A stretch of 64,000 nucleotides of DNA from RGIG8748 sp045544515 (GTDB taxonomy: Bacteria > Bacillota > Clostridia > UMGS1810), in contig JAZPZD010000021.1 of the NCBI GenBank assembly GCA_045544515.1, positions 214,588-278,587 on the forward strand. Direction: 5' to 3'. Shown piece after piece: positions 25,223-34,659 of the stretch (position 1 is its first letter; the number at the start of each line of letters is the position of its first letter). The position numbers were made by a program, and so were the translations under genes. The notes beneath the pieces were generated by a model. It was not told where the DNA came from. It ran no database searches and worked only from the letters and a program-made list of their open reading frames with translations.

Positions 25223-25840
25223 GTGAAATTTTATACCACTAAAGACCAAGAATTTAAGCAGTTTGGAAAACTTGTTAACCTTGATACTGACGAAATTATA
25301 GAAACAGCGCAAAAGATAGAAAGACCTGTTGAGGGGAGCGCATACATAGCGTCTTGCCCTGAATTTGAAGAGCTCTCTGTTGCCCAAAAAATTCAAAACG
25401 AATTTTTTGGCGGACTTGATGTGCAGATTGGATATTGTCATGGACATAATAACAAGCTAAATGCAGTTGAATGGCACAAATGTTCGGAAATTAATATAGC
25501 GGTTACTGATTTGGTACTCCTTTTGGGAGATGTACGCGATATTGAAGATACCAATGAATATGATTCTTCAAAAATAAAAGCATTTATAATAAAAAAAGGC
25601 GAAGCGGTAGAAATTTATGCTACAACTCTCCATTTTTGCCCCATAGAAACCACACACGAAGGCTTTGGCTGTGTTGTTGGTTTAACAAAGGGAACAAATA
25701 CAGATATAGATTTTGTTTCCGAAGATAAACTCCTTTTCCGCAAAAACAAATGGATTATTGCACACAAAGATAACGATGCACTTATCAAAAAAGGTGTTGT
25801 AGGCGGAATATACGGAACTAACTACGAAATTAATTTTTAG
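25223..25840 (+). CDS. DUF4867 family protein
   Basis: A 205-residue cytosolic protein of unknown function, starting at GTG-less ATG-equivalent 25223 behind TGAGGTGATG. It has IGYCHGHNNKLNAVEWHKCS followed by EINIAVTDLVLLLGDVRDI, and ATTLHFCPIETTHEGFGC. The spaced histidines and acidic residues suggest a metal-binding cupin-like enzyme. The family is seen mostly in Firmicutes sugar clusters. Its place between an IolB-like isomerase and a FGGY kinase points to a role as sugar isomerase, epimerase or mutarotase; that is inference. Confidence 0.7.
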   Translation: MKFYTTKDQEFKQFGKLVNLDTDEIIETAQKIERPVEGSAYIASCPEFEELSVAQKIQNEFFGGLDVQIGYCHGHNNKLNAVEWHKCSEINIAVTDLVLLLGDVRDIEDTNEYDSSKIKAFIIKKGEAVEIYATTLHFCPIETTHEGFGCVVGLTKGTNTDIDFVSEDKLLFRKNKWIIAHKDNDALIKKGVVGGIYGTNYEINF

Positions 25841-25851
25841 AGGTATAGATT

Positions 25852-27327
25852 ATGAAATATTTACTTGGAATAGATTTTGGCGGCGGAGCATCTAAAGCTA
25901 CACTTTTAAACCAAGATGGCAAAATAATGGCAACCAATACAACGGAATACAAAACCTACTATCCCAAGCCCGGCTGGTCGGAACAAAACCCTGACGATTG
26001 GGTAGATGCTACTATACAGAATATAGCAGGCGTTCTCAAAAAAAGCGAAATTAATCCTCAAGACATCTGTGCGGTGTCCTTGGATGCGGCTACACATACT
26101 GCCGTAATAATGGATGAGGACTTCAATGTAATCCGCCCTGCAATTTACTGGACCGATACCAGAAGTGTAGACGAGGTAAAATACCTGAAAGAAAACTATC
26201 AGGATATCATTGACAAGATGGTTCTGCATAAAGCCGATACAATATGGTCGCTTCCCGAGCTTTTGTGGATCAAGAATAACGAAGCGGAAAACTGGAATAA
26301 AACCAAAAAAATCCTCTTTGCCAAGGACTATGTAAGACATCAGCTAACAAACGATTATGTAACAGATTACATAGAGGCAGAGGGAAGTATGCTCTTTGAT
26401 ATAAATACGCTTACCTGGAGCAAGGAACTCTGCGGCATATTGGATATAGATGTATCTGTGATGCCCCAGATCGTAAAGCCCACAGATATTGCGGGCACTA
26501 TTACTGCCGATGCGGCAAAGCTTACAGGTCTTTGTGAGGGTACACCCGTTCTTTGCGGTACTACAGACACAGTTATGGAGGTATTTGCATCAGGTGCCGT
26601 ATCCAAGGGACAGATGACCTTGAAGTTGGCAACAGCAGGCAGAATATGCGTTGTTACAGACAGAGCGTACCCAGATATTAATCTTATCAATTATTCTCAT
26701 GTTGCAGACGGTATGTTCTATCCCGGAACTGCGACCAAGTCCTGTGCTGCGTCATACAGATGGTTCAGAGATACCTTTGGCGGAGATTATATGGAGCTTG
26801 ACAAACTCGCAGAGAGCGTGGAAATAGGCTCGGAGGGACTTGTTTTTCATCCATATTTAAACGGCGAGCTTACACCCTATGCCAACCCCAAGCTATGCGC
26901 GGATTTCGTAGGCGTAAGGGCATCACATACCAAGGCACACTTTGTAAGGAGTGTGTTGGAGGGTGTTGCTATGAGTATGCTCGACTGCAAGACAACGCTT
27001 GACAGCCTTAATATTGAGCACGAGGATTGTGCCGTAATAATAGGCGGCGGCGGAAAGAGCCCTCTGTGGCGTCAGATGATAAGCGACGCATTGGGACTTA
27101 AACTCAAAGAGATGAAGTACGCCGACTCTTCCTTTGGAAGTGCTATGCTTGCAGGTATTGCAGTAGGGGTGTTCTCCTCGCTCGAAGATGCACTTTCCAA
27201 GTGCAACGAGGTTGTATCCGAAACCAATCCAATACCGGAAAACACCAGTAAGTATATGAAGTTATTCAAAAGGTACAAAGCTGTTCAAAAGGCTTTGGAG
27301 CCAATTTATAACGGAGAGATATTATGA
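25852..27327 (+). CDS. FGGY-family carbohydrate kinase (xylulokinase type)
   Basis: A 491-residue ATP-dependent sugar kinase. The N-terminal ATPase domain starts YLLGIDFGGGASKATLL and has the substrate region YYPKPGWSEQNPDDWV. Also present are SLDAATHTAV, the second phosphate motif (LCGTTDTVMEVFASGA) and the adenosine motif IIGGGGKSPLWRQMISDALG. Both kinase domains are complete. It is closest in type to xylulokinase, though xylulose need not be the substrate. It overlaps etfBA by four bases, so the two are translationally coupled. Confidence 0.9.
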   Translation: MKYLLGIDFGGGASKATLLNQDGKIMATNTTEYKTYYPKPGWSEQNPDDWVDATIQNIAGVLKKSEINPQDICAVSLDAATHTAVIMDEDFNVIRPAIYWTDTRSVDEVKYLKENYQDIIDKMVLHKADTIWSLPELLWIKNNEAENWNKTKKILFAKDYVRHQLTNDYVTDYIEAEGSMLFDINTLTWSKELCGILDIDVSVMPQIVKPTDIAGTITADAAKLTGLCEGTPVLCGTTDTVMEVFASGAVSKGQMTLKLATAGRICVVTDRAYPDINLINYSHVADGMFYPGTATKSCAASYRWFRDTFGGDYMELDKLAESVEIGSEGLVFHPYLNGELTPYANPKLCADFVGVRASHTKAHFVRSVLEGVAMSMLDCKTTLDSLNIEHEDCAVIIGGGGKSPLWRQMISDALGLKLKEMKYADSSFGSAMLAGIAVGVFSSLEDALSKCNEVVSETNPIPENTSKYMKLFKRYKAVQKALEPIYNGEIL

Positions 27328-28676
27328 AGATAATTGTCTGTGTCAAAATAGTAAAAGGCGAGATTAATCCGTTTGACGAATCGGCACTCGAGTGTGCGCT
27401 GTCATTATCTGACGATGTCACTGTAATTTCTATGGGTGCAAAAAGCTGCGAAAATGTGCTTAAACCCCTTACCAGACTCGGTGCAAAGGTAGTTCTTATA
27501 AGCGATATGCTCTATGCAGGCTCGGACACACTCTGTACTGCATATATATTGTCAGAGGCTATAAAGAAAAAGGACTATGACCTTGTAATATGCGGCAGAC
27601 AGAGTATAGACGGCGATACTGCACAGGTAGGACCTATGCTGTCTAATATGCTTTCTGTTCCCGTTATTACAAATGTCCTGGAAGTAAAGTCAGACGGCAA
27701 GAGCGTCTTTGCCAGATGCCGAGATTGTGAGGAAAGCGTATCTCTTCCGGCAGTTGTTACATTGGAGAGAGGATATGTATTAAGGTTTCCGAGCATCTTT
27801 TCTAAAATGGGCGAGGTAGAGATTGTAGACAATACTTTTCTTAATTGCGACACACAAAGAATAGGTCTGAATGGTTCGCCGACAAAGGTTTTGGAAGCGT
27901 TTGAAAACGAACGCGGAAGAAGAAAGTGCAAGTTTATTACCTATGATGAACTTATCCCGCTTGTTGAAAAACTCGAAAAAGAGACAACTGATACCGAGGA
28001 AAAAAACGAGGTAAAAACCAAACTCAAAAGCGTTTGGGCAGTGGGCGATGAGGTATATCAAAAGGCACTGGAAATAAGCCAAGAGGTAATCCAAATAGAC
28101 AAATTACCGCCCGAAGAAATTGCCAAAAAAGCAATGGAAGAAAAACCCGAGGTTATTTTGTGGAATGCGGATTTGTGGGGCAGGAAAAACGCTCCCATAG
28201 TTGCCGCAATGCTCAACACCGGTCTTTGCGCGGACTGTACAGCACTTGAAACAGACGGCAAAATCCTCTATATGTACAGACCTGCACAGGGGGGTAACAT
28301 AACCGCCAAAATCAAATGCGTAACATATCCGCAGATGGCAACTGTGAGGACAAAGTCTAACAGCTCGGATATTATCGTATCGGGCGGAAAGGGAGTTGGT
28401 TCTTCCATCGACAAGCTAAATGACCTTGCAAATAAGCTCGGGGCAGAGCTTGGTGCATCCAGAGGACTTGTTGATATGGACAAGATGCCCTACGAAAACC
28501 AGATAGGTCTTACCGGCAAAACCGTAAGTCCCAAGGTATATATTGCAGTAGGTATATCGGGTGCCATACACCATACCTGTGCTATTGAGGGTGCCAAGTA
28601 TGTTATCGCCATTAATCCCGACAGAGATGCACGCATCTTTGAATATGCGGATTATGGAATAATAGAAGAATTTTAA
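27324..28676 (+). CDS. single-chain electron transfer flavoprotein (EtfB-EtfA fusion)
   Basis: A 450-residue protein with both Etf subunits in one chain. Residues 1 to ~195 are EtfB-like: MKIIVCVKIVKGEINPFDE, the ICGRQSIDGDTAQVGP nucleotide loop and the closing GLNGSPTKVLEAFE. A charged linker follows, then a shortened EtfA domain I (about 235-340) and the full EtfA FAD-binding domain (about 340-450) with ELGASRGLVD, QIGLTGKTVSPKVYI, AVGISGAIHH and AINPDRDARIFEYADYGI. Separate subunits total about 580-650 residues, so domain I is trimmed. It would carry electrons from the FAD/Fe-S oxidase of this operon to NAD or a quinone; bifurcation is possible but not shown. Confidence 0.88.
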   Translation: MKIIVCVKIVKGEINPFDESALECALSLSDDVTVISMGAKSCENVLKPLTRLGAKVVLISDMLYAGSDTLCTAYILSEAIKKKDYDLVICGRQSIDGDTAQVGPMLSNMLSVPVITNVLEVKSDGKSVFARCRDCEESVSLPAVVTLERGYVLRFPSIFSKMGEVEIVDNTFLNCDTQRIGLNGSPTKVLEAFENERGRRKCKFITYDELIPLVEKLEKETTDTEEKNEVKTKLKSVWAVGDEVYQKALEISQEVIQIDKLPPEEIAKKAMEEKPEVILWNADLWGRKNAPIVAAMLNTGLCADCTALETDGKILYMYRPAQGGNITAKIKCVTYPQMATVRTKSNSSDIIVSGGKGVGSSIDKLNDLANKLGAELGASRGLVDMDKMPYENQIGLTGKTVSPKVYIAVGISGAIHHTCAIEGAKYVIAINPDRDARIFEYADYGIIEEF

Positions 28677-28701
28677 ATGATTTTCACAAACCCGTTTATT
28701 G

Positions 28702-28730
28702 TTGACAATATTTTGTATGAGTGATATTAT
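28702..28730 (+). promoter_or_regulatory. sigma-A promoter ahead of the DUF896 gene
   Basis: TTGACA, 17-base spacer, TATTAT. It separates the genes after 28.7 kb from the sugar/Etf operon. Confidence 0.85.
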
Positions 28731-28767
28731 TTTTATAGGAAATGACAGTAAATACGAGGTGCAAAAT

Positions 28768-28968
28768 ATGGACGAACTTGTAAAAAGAATTAATGAGCTT
28801 GCCAAAAAATTCAGAGAAGAAGGTCTTACCGATTTGGAAAAAGCCGAGCAGGCAGCTTTAAGAGCACAATACATACAAAAATTCCGTCAAGGTATGGAAA
28901 ACACACTAAACAATGTGTATATAATGGACGAAAAAGGAAACAAAAAGAAAGTCGAAAAGAGGAGATAA
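28768..28968 (+). CDS. DUF896 (YnzC/UPF0291) small protein
   Basis: A 66-residue helical protein. ATG 28768, preceded by CGAGGTG, gives MDELVKRINELAKKFREEG, then LTDLEKAEQAALRAQYI and the basic end KGNKKKVEKRR. The two-helix hairpin is typical of the YnzC family, which is SOS-linked in B. subtilis (YneB operon) but without known activity. The longer frame upstream would include the promoter and is rejected. It is encoded two bases before the esterase gene. Confidence 0.88.
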   Translation: MDELVKRINELAKKFREEGLTDLEKAEQAALRAQYIQKFRQGMENTLNNVYIMDEKGNKKKVEKRR

Positions 28969-28970
28969 CA

Positions 28971-29963
28971 ATGCAGTTAAACAAAATTTTTTCTTCCCAT
29001 ATGGTCTTTGCCAAGGGCCTGCCTATAAGAGTATACGGCGAAGGCGAAGGAGTTGCAAAAATTACTTTTGCAGGAAAAGAAAAAACAGTAGTTGCCAATG
29101 GTGACAACTGGCTTATAGAATTTGAACCGATGGAATACGGCGGACCGTATGTTCTGGAGGCGGTTTTTGAGGACAGCAAGGTTGTTTTGGATGATATTTA
29201 TGTTGGCGAAGTGTATCTCTTTGCAGGTCAGTCAAACATGCAGTTTAAGTTGGGTGCCTCAACCACTCCCGAGAGCGAATACGAGTCCAACGATATGTTA
29301 AGACTCTTTTCGCCCGACAGAATAGAAAAGACAGATCATTATGTTGCCTCTGACGGATGGGTTACCTGTCAGAAAGATTTTGCAGAAAAGTGGTCTGCAC
29401 TTGCCTATCTTGCAGGTAACGAAATTGCAAAAACAAAGAATGTTGCCATAGGTATAATTGTATGCTATCAGGGAGCTTCAATAATAGAAAGTTGGGTACC
29501 CGAAGGCATATTGGATGAGATATCCAAGGCAAATAATGTTCAGCATCCCGACCATACATACACAATTAATGGTGAGTGGAATACCCATGGAACACTCTAT
29601 AGCAAGGTGCTTTCCCAGGCTATTCCGTATTCGCTTACTTCTGCTGTGTGGTATCAGGGCGAGAGTGATGCAAATCTTGGGGAATCAAAAGTATATGCAG
29701 ACGAGCTTTGCATACTTATAGATACATGGCGAAAGGATTTTATGCGTGAGGATTTGCCCTTTGTTATAGTGCAGATAGCAGATTATAATAACGCAAGAGA
29801 CGGACAAGCGTGGAAAAATATCCAAAAGGCTCAGATTGATGTTCTGTCAATGAGAGACAATTTAAAAGGCGTCATTTCCCGTGATGTGTGCGAAAATGAC
29901 GATATCCACCCCAAAACAAAGGCAAAGCTTGCACACAGAATAGCTGCTGTCCTTTGCGAATAA
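28971..29963 (+). CDS. SGNH-type carbohydrate esterase (sialate O-acetylesterase-like)
   Basis: A 330-residue protein with a short beta-rich N-terminal region (to about residue 75) and a SASA/DUF303 esterase domain. The nucleophile block is VYLFAGQSNMQFKLG, then IIVCYQGASIIESW, the VWYQGESDANLGES block and the closing catalytic pair DDIHPKTK. No signal peptide is seen, so it probably acts on deacetylation of imported sugars or oligosaccharides in the cytosol. It has no visible link to the oxidase operon other than closeness. Confidence 0.85.
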   Translation: MQLNKIFSSHMVFAKGLPIRVYGEGEGVAKITFAGKEKTVVANGDNWLIEFEPMEYGGPYVLEAVFEDSKVVLDDIYVGEVYLFAGQSNMQFKLGASTTPESEYESNDMLRLFSPDRIEKTDHYVASDGWVTCQKDFAEKWSALAYLAGNEIAKTKNVAIGIIVCYQGASIIESWVPEGILDEISKANNVQHPDHTYTINGEWNTHGTLYSKVLSQAIPYSLTSAVWYQGESDANLGESKVYADELCILIDTWRKDFMREDLPFVIVQIADYNNARDGQAWKNIQKAQIDVLSMRDNLKGVISRDVCENDDIHPKTKAKLAHRIAAVLCE

Positions 29964-29981
29964 TATAAAGAGGGAATAACA

Positions 29982-30686
29982 ATGCTTTTGTACATAATAC
30001 GACATGGTGATCCCATATACGAAACAGATACCCTTACACCCAGAGGATTTTTGCAGGCAGAGGCAGTAGGCAAGAGAATGTATGATGCCAAGATAGACAG
30101 GATTTTTTCTTCGCCAATGGGCAGAGCAAAAGACACCGCAGAGCCTGCGTGCAGGCTTTTGGGCCTTGAAAAGCAAATAGAGCCTTGGGCACACGAAATA
30201 GGCGACGAGAGGCTCACGCCCTTTCCCGATGGAAAACTCAAGTCCATTACAGCTTTGCAAAACACATATTACAGAGAAAACGGCAATATAGATTTGCCAT
30301 ATGACAAGAGTTTTGAATGTACGGGCATCTGCGAGTCAGATATGAAGTCGGCTGTAGAATATATAGAAAAAAACGGCAAGGATTTCCTAATGCGTCTGGG
30401 ATACAAGGAAGAAAACGGTGTATATAGAATACTCCAACCCAACGAGGAAAAAGTAGCCCTGTTTTGTCATGCTGCTTTTGCAAGGGCATGGATATCAGTT
30501 CTGCTCCATATTCCGCTGCATATTATGTGGTCATCTTTTGAATATACTCATACTGGCGTTACCGTTATAGAGTTCGAAAATAACACCGATGGTTTTACAG
30601 CACCAAGATGTCTTTGCTATAGCGATATGTCGCATCTTCACAGAGAAAACCTGGATACGATGTACAATAATAAGACACAAATTTAA
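29982..30686 (+). CDS. histidine phosphatase family protein
   Basis: A 234-residue phosphatase of the phosphoglycerate mutase-like superfamily. The catalytic RHG motif is at the start (LYIIRHGDPIYETDTLTPRG), the second arginine block is IFSSPMGRAKDTAEP, and the later histidine is in VALFCHAAFARAW. An insert of about 60 residues lies between. The substrate is unknown. It is encoded 18 bases after the esterase and shortly before dgt. Confidence 0.85.
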   Translation: MLLYIIRHGDPIYETDTLTPRGFLQAEAVGKRMYDAKIDRIFSSPMGRAKDTAEPACRLLGLEKQIEPWAHEIGDERLTPFPDGKLKSITALQNTYYRENGNIDLPYDKSFECTGICESDMKSAVEYIEKNGKDFLMRLGYKEENGVYRILQPNEEKVALFCHAAFARAWISVLLHIPLHIMWSSFEYTHTGVTVIEFENNTDGFTAPRCLCYSDMSHLHRENLDTMYNNKTQI

Positions 30687-30704
30687 TTGTATGGAAGTGA
30701 TATA

Positions 30705-31700
30705 ATGCTGCAAATGAGGGAAATATACGAACAAAACGAATACAAGTTTTTGTCCGATATAGCGTGCAAGGCAAGAGAAAGCCGTGGCAGAGAAAGATTT
30801 GAAGAAAAGTGCAATCTTCGCACAGACTTTGCCCGCGACAGAGACAGGATCATCCATTCCAAGTCATTCAGACGCCTCAAGCACAAAACACAGGTGTTTC
30901 TTGCGGTGTACAATGCTCACTACAGAACGCGTCTTACCCATACCCTTGAGGTAAACCAGATAGCAAGGACAATTTCCAGAGCACTCGGCTTAAACGAAGA
31001 TTTGACCGAGGCTATTGCAATGGGACACGACCTGGGACATACGCCTTTTGGCCATTCGGGCGAGAGGGCGCTCGACCAGATAAACCCAAAGGGCTTTAAA
31101 CATTACGAGCAGAGTTTAAGGGTTATAGATGTCCTTGAAAAAGACGGAAACGGAATGAATTTGACCTACGAGGTGCGCGACGGTATACTAAACCATTCGG
31201 GTACAAATGTTGCCTCAACAGAAGAAGGCAAGGTTATAAAATATGCAGACAGATTTGCGTATATCAATCACGATATAGACGACGCCTTGAGAGCCGGAGT
31301 AATATCATTTGGCGATATCCCGGCAAAACTGACTGCATCGCTTGGCAGTAGCCACTCTGCAAGAATAAACACTATGATAACAGACATCGTATCTGCTACG
31401 GAGAAAAACGGCATAGTATGTATGAGCAGTACCATAGAAGACGATATGATGGCATTAAGACAGTTTATGTTTGATGCCGTATACAAAAAACTTGCAGTCG
31501 GCGATCATCAGTCATTTATGGTTATAGAAAAGCTGTACAAGCATTTCAGAGCCAATTTGTCGCGTCTTCCCGAAGAATACGAAAAACTTCTGCTCAGTTG
31601 GGATGCAGATACAGTTGTATGCGACTATATATCGGGTATGACGGACAACTATTGTGTCAAAATCTTTGAGGATTTGTTTATGCCTATACCCAGATACTAA
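30705..31700 (+). CDS. dgt: deoxyguanosinetriphosphate triphosphohydrolase-like protein
   Basis: HD-domain dNTPase that splits dNTP to deoxynucleoside and triphosphate. The 331 residues contain RDRDRIIHSKSFRRLKHKTQ, YRTRLTHTLEV (first HD histidine), AMGHDLGHTPFGHSGE (HD pair) and NHDIDDALRAG. ATG 30705 is preceded by GGAAGTGAT; six residues upstream in frame start at a TTG without site. The position ahead of dnaG and rpoD is common in Clostridia. Confidence 0.93.
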   Translation: MLQMREIYEQNEYKFLSDIACKARESRGRERFEEKCNLRTDFARDRDRIIHSKSFRRLKHKTQVFLAVYNAHYRTRLTHTLEVNQIARTISRALGLNEDLTEAIAMGHDLGHTPFGHSGERALDQINPKGFKHYEQSLRVIDVLEKDGNGMNLTYEVRDGILNHSGTNVASTEEGKVIKYADRFAYINHDIDDALRAGVISFGDIPAKLTASLGSSHSARINTMITDIVSATEKNGIVCMSSTIEDDMMALRQFMFDAVYKKLAVGDHQSFMVIEKLYKHFRANLSRLPEEYEKLLLSWDADTVVCDYISGMTDNYCVKIFEDLFMPIPRY

Positions 31701-31782
31701 ATTTAATTTTTCTGTAATAAAGTTTTAAATAAAAAAAGGGATTTTTTGTTTTTTGTCGAATTGGATACATAGGAGGATGATT

Positions 31783-33537
31783 ATGCCTTTATATCCTGAA
31801 TATTTAATCCGTGAAGTGGCTGACAAAAACGATATCCGCGATGTTATTTCTCAATATGTTAACTTAAAGAAGGCCGGAAACTCATATGTAGGACTTTGTC
31901 CGTTTCACAATGAGAAGACGGCTTCCTTTTCTGTATCGCCCCAAAAGGGCATCTTCCATTGCTTTGGTTGCGGCGAAGGCGGCAATGTCATTCACTTTCT
32001 TATGAAAATTGAAAATATGCCATTTGTTGAGGCTGTCGAAAAGCTGGCACAGCGTGCGGGTATATCTCTGCCCAAAATTGATGAGAAAGAGAGCAAACGC
32101 CACGCACTTGCCGCGCGCCAGAGAGATATTTTGTACGAAATCAATATGCAGGCGGCAGAGTTTTTTTACTCCAACTTAAAGGACGCTCCAAATGCCGTAG
32201 AATACCTGAAAAGAAGAACTCTCACCGGCGGCGATGCCAAGAAGTTTTTTATAGGCTATTCCAAGGATAGCTGGGATGCACTTTTCAATCATTTGAAGAA
32301 AAAAGGTTACACCGAGAGTGATATTTTAAGTGCAGGGCTCATAAAGTCAAGTGAAAACGGAAAATACTACGATGCCTTCCGAGGCAGAGTGATGTTTCCT
32401 ATATTTGATACAAGAAACCGGGTAATAGGCTTTGGAGGCAGGGTGTTAGATGACAGCAAGCCAAAATATTTAAACTCGCCCGATTCGCCCGTTTTCAGCA
32501 AAAGCAGGAACCTTTACTTTTTAAACGCCGCAAGGCGTACTGGCAAAGACTTTGCCATACTTGTAGAGGGGTATATGGATGTTATATCCCTTGCCAAAAA
32601 CGGGTTTGCAAATACGGTTGCCACACTTGGAACGGCACTTACTTCATCGCAGGCAAAGTTAATCGGTGCCGACTTTAAAGAAGTTGCAATCTGCTATGAT
32701 AGTGATGAGGCAGGGCAAAAAGCCACAGTAAGAGCCATCACAATACTTCGTCAGCAGGACATCAAGATATCTGTTGTAAACTTAAACGGCAAAAAAGACC
32801 CCGATGAATATATCAATTCCTTTGGCGTTACGAGGTTTAACAATGCACTTTCAAAGCGAAAAACGGATATGATGTATTTAATTGACATTTTGGAGTCAAA
32901 ATATGATATAACGCAAAATTCCGAGAGAGTAAGCTATATATCTGAGGTTCTTGAATATTTCAAACTAATCAGAAACCCTGTTGAGCTCGATGTTTATGTG
33001 GAGGAGCTGTCAACAAGGACCAAGGTTTCCTCAAATGCCATATATTCTCAGCTCGGTATCGTAAAGGCGGTAAACACCAAATCTTCGCCCAAGACGGAAA
33101 CACCCGATGTTACATCGCTTTTTCAAAGAAAAGCACCCACATCGTCGGACGCCGCACTGGAAAAGACAAGGCAGAGCTTTTTGGCTCTTCTTGTTTCGGA
33201 CAAAGCTCTCTATAACCGTAACAAGCAGTATATAACGAGAGAACTTTTTGAAAACGAAACACACAAAAAGCTTCTTGACTATGTGATGGCGTTTTATGAT
33301 ATAGGCAAAATAGTAGAACCGTCGGCAGTATTGGATTACTTTACAACTGACGAGGAAATCCGAGAAATTTCGCTAATCCTTTCTATTGATAACAAAACTG
33401 ACAACTCGCAAAAAGCCTTTGATGATTATCTCAAGGTTATCACAGACAGGATGAACCGAAAAAAGATTTTAAGTAAATTATCGGGAAATAACCCCGACAA
33501 GATAAATGAATTAAACAAAATTATCAAAAACCAATGA
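31783..33537 (+). CDS. dnaG: DNA primase
   Basis: Makes RNA primers at the replication fork. The 584 residues contain the zinc-binding domain CPFHNEKTASFSVSPQKGIFHCFGCGEGG-type motif (about residues 40-65), the TOPRIM domain with ILVEGYMDVISL and AICYDSDEAGQKA, and a C-terminal helical helicase-binding domain. ATG 31783 follows AGGAGG at seven bases. It is followed by rpoD after 30 bases, the classic macromolecular synthesis operon without rpsU. Confidence 0.97.
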   Translation: MPLYPEYLIREVADKNDIRDVISQYVNLKKAGNSYVGLCPFHNEKTASFSVSPQKGIFHCFGCGEGGNVIHFLMKIENMPFVEAVEKLAQRAGISLPKIDEKESKRHALAARQRDILYEINMQAAEFFYSNLKDAPNAVEYLKRRTLTGGDAKKFFIGYSKDSWDALFNHLKKKGYTESDILSAGLIKSSENGKYYDAFRGRVMFPIFDTRNRVIGFGGRVLDDSKPKYLNSPDSPVFSKSRNLYFLNAARRTGKDFAILVEGYMDVISLAKNGFANTVATLGTALTSSQAKLIGADFKEVAICYDSDEAGQKATVRAITILRQQDIKISVVNLNGKKDPDEYINSFGVTRFNNALSKRKTDMMYLIDILESKYDITQNSERVSYISEVLEYFKLIRNPVELDVYVEELSTRTKVSSNAIYSQLGIVKAVNTKSSPKTETPDVTSLFQRKAPTSSDAALEKTRQSFLALLVSDKALYNRNKQYITRELFENETHKKLLDYVMAFYDIGKIVEPSAVLDYFTTDEEIREISLILSIDNKTDNSQKAFDDYLKVITDRMNRKKILSKLSGNNPDKINELNKIIKNQ

Positions 33538-33567
33538 TACTTTCGAAGTAGGGAAAGGAGCATTATA

Positions 33568-34659
33568 GTGGACATAAAAGAAGAAAAGAATGTGACAGAC
33601 AAAAAAGCCGTCATACTGGAACTTGTGGAAACCGGCAAAAAGAAGGGTATTCTCTCATACAAGGAAATTGAGGACGCACTTTCGGAATTTGACCTGGAGG
33701 TCAAAGACATAGAAAAGGTCTATGAAAATCTTGAAAGTATGGGTATTGAACTTGTAAAGGATTTGGACAAGGAATTGGAAGAAATCCAGGCAAACGAGGA
33801 AGAGATAGACTTAACAGTTCCCGAGGGTATAGGTCTTGACGACCCGGTAAGAATGTATCTTAAGGAAATAGGAAAGGTTCCGCTTCTTTCTGCAGAGGAC
33901 GAAACCCGCTATGCCGAAATGATGCATCATGGTGACGAGCGTGCCAAAAAACGCCTTGCAGAAGCCAACTTAAGACTTGTTGTAAGCATCGCCAAGAGGT
34001 ATGTCGGACGCGGAATGCTCTTTCTTGACCTTATTCAAGAGGGTAACTTGGGTCTTATAAAAGCTGTAGAAAAGTTTGACTACACCAAAGGATTTAAGTT
34101 TTCGACATATGCTACCTGGTGGATAAGACAGGCTATCACAAGAGCTATCGCCGACCAGGCAAGAACTATAAGAATTCCTGTTCATATGGTAGAAACAATC
34201 AACAAGCTAATCCGTGTTTCCCGTCAGCTTCTCCAGGAACTGGGCAGAGAACCTCATGTTGACGAAATTGCCAAAGAAATGAATATGAGCGAGGACAGAG
34301 TCCGCGAAATTATGAAGATAGCACAGGAACCCGTTTCGCTCGAAACACCCATAGGCGAAGAAGAGGACAGCATTCTGGGAGACTTTATACCGGACAGCGA
34401 TGCACCTGCACCGTCTGAAATGGCTGCATTTACTCTTCTCAAAGAACAGCTTATAGAAGTTCTTGACACTCTGACACCCAGGGAAGCCAAGGTTTTAAAA
34501 CTCCGTTTTGGCCTTGACGACGGAAGAAACCGCACTCTTGAAGAGGTAGGCAAGGAATTTAATGTAACAAGAGAGCGTATAAGACAGATAGAGGCAAAGG
34601 CGTTAAGAAAATTAAGACACCCCAGCAGAAGCAAAAAACTAAAGGACTTTCTTGAGTAA
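33568..34659 (+). CDS. rpoD: RNA polymerase sigma factor RpoD/SigA
   Basis: Housekeeping sigma factor, 363 residues, GTG start with AAAGGAG seven bases upstream. It shows a short region 1.1, region 1.2 (DDPVRMYLKEIGKVPLL), region 2 (ANLRLVVSIAKRYVGRGM and TYATWWIRQAITRAIADQAR), region 3 and region 4 with the helix-turn-helix LEEVGKEFNVTRERIRQIEA. The -35/-10 pairs noted in this window are those this factor should read. Its stop overlaps the next gene's start (TAATG). Confidence 0.98.
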   Translation: MDIKEEKNVTDKKAVILELVETGKKKGILSYKEIEDALSEFDLEVKDIEKVYENLESMGIELVKDLDKELEEIQANEEEIDLTVPEGIGLDDPVRMYLKEIGKVPLLSAEDETRYAEMMHHGDERAKKRLAEANLRLVVSIAKRYVGRGMLFLDLIQEGNLGLIKAVEKFDYTKGFKFSTYATWWIRQAITRAIADQARTIRIPVHMVETINKLIRVSRQLLQELGREPHVDEIAKEMNMSEDRVREIMKIAQEPVSLETPIGEEEDSILGDFIPDSDAPAPSEMAAFTLLKEQLIEVLDTLTPREAKVLKLRFGLDDGRNRTLEEVGKEFNVTRERIRQIEAKALRKLRHPSRSKKLKDFLE

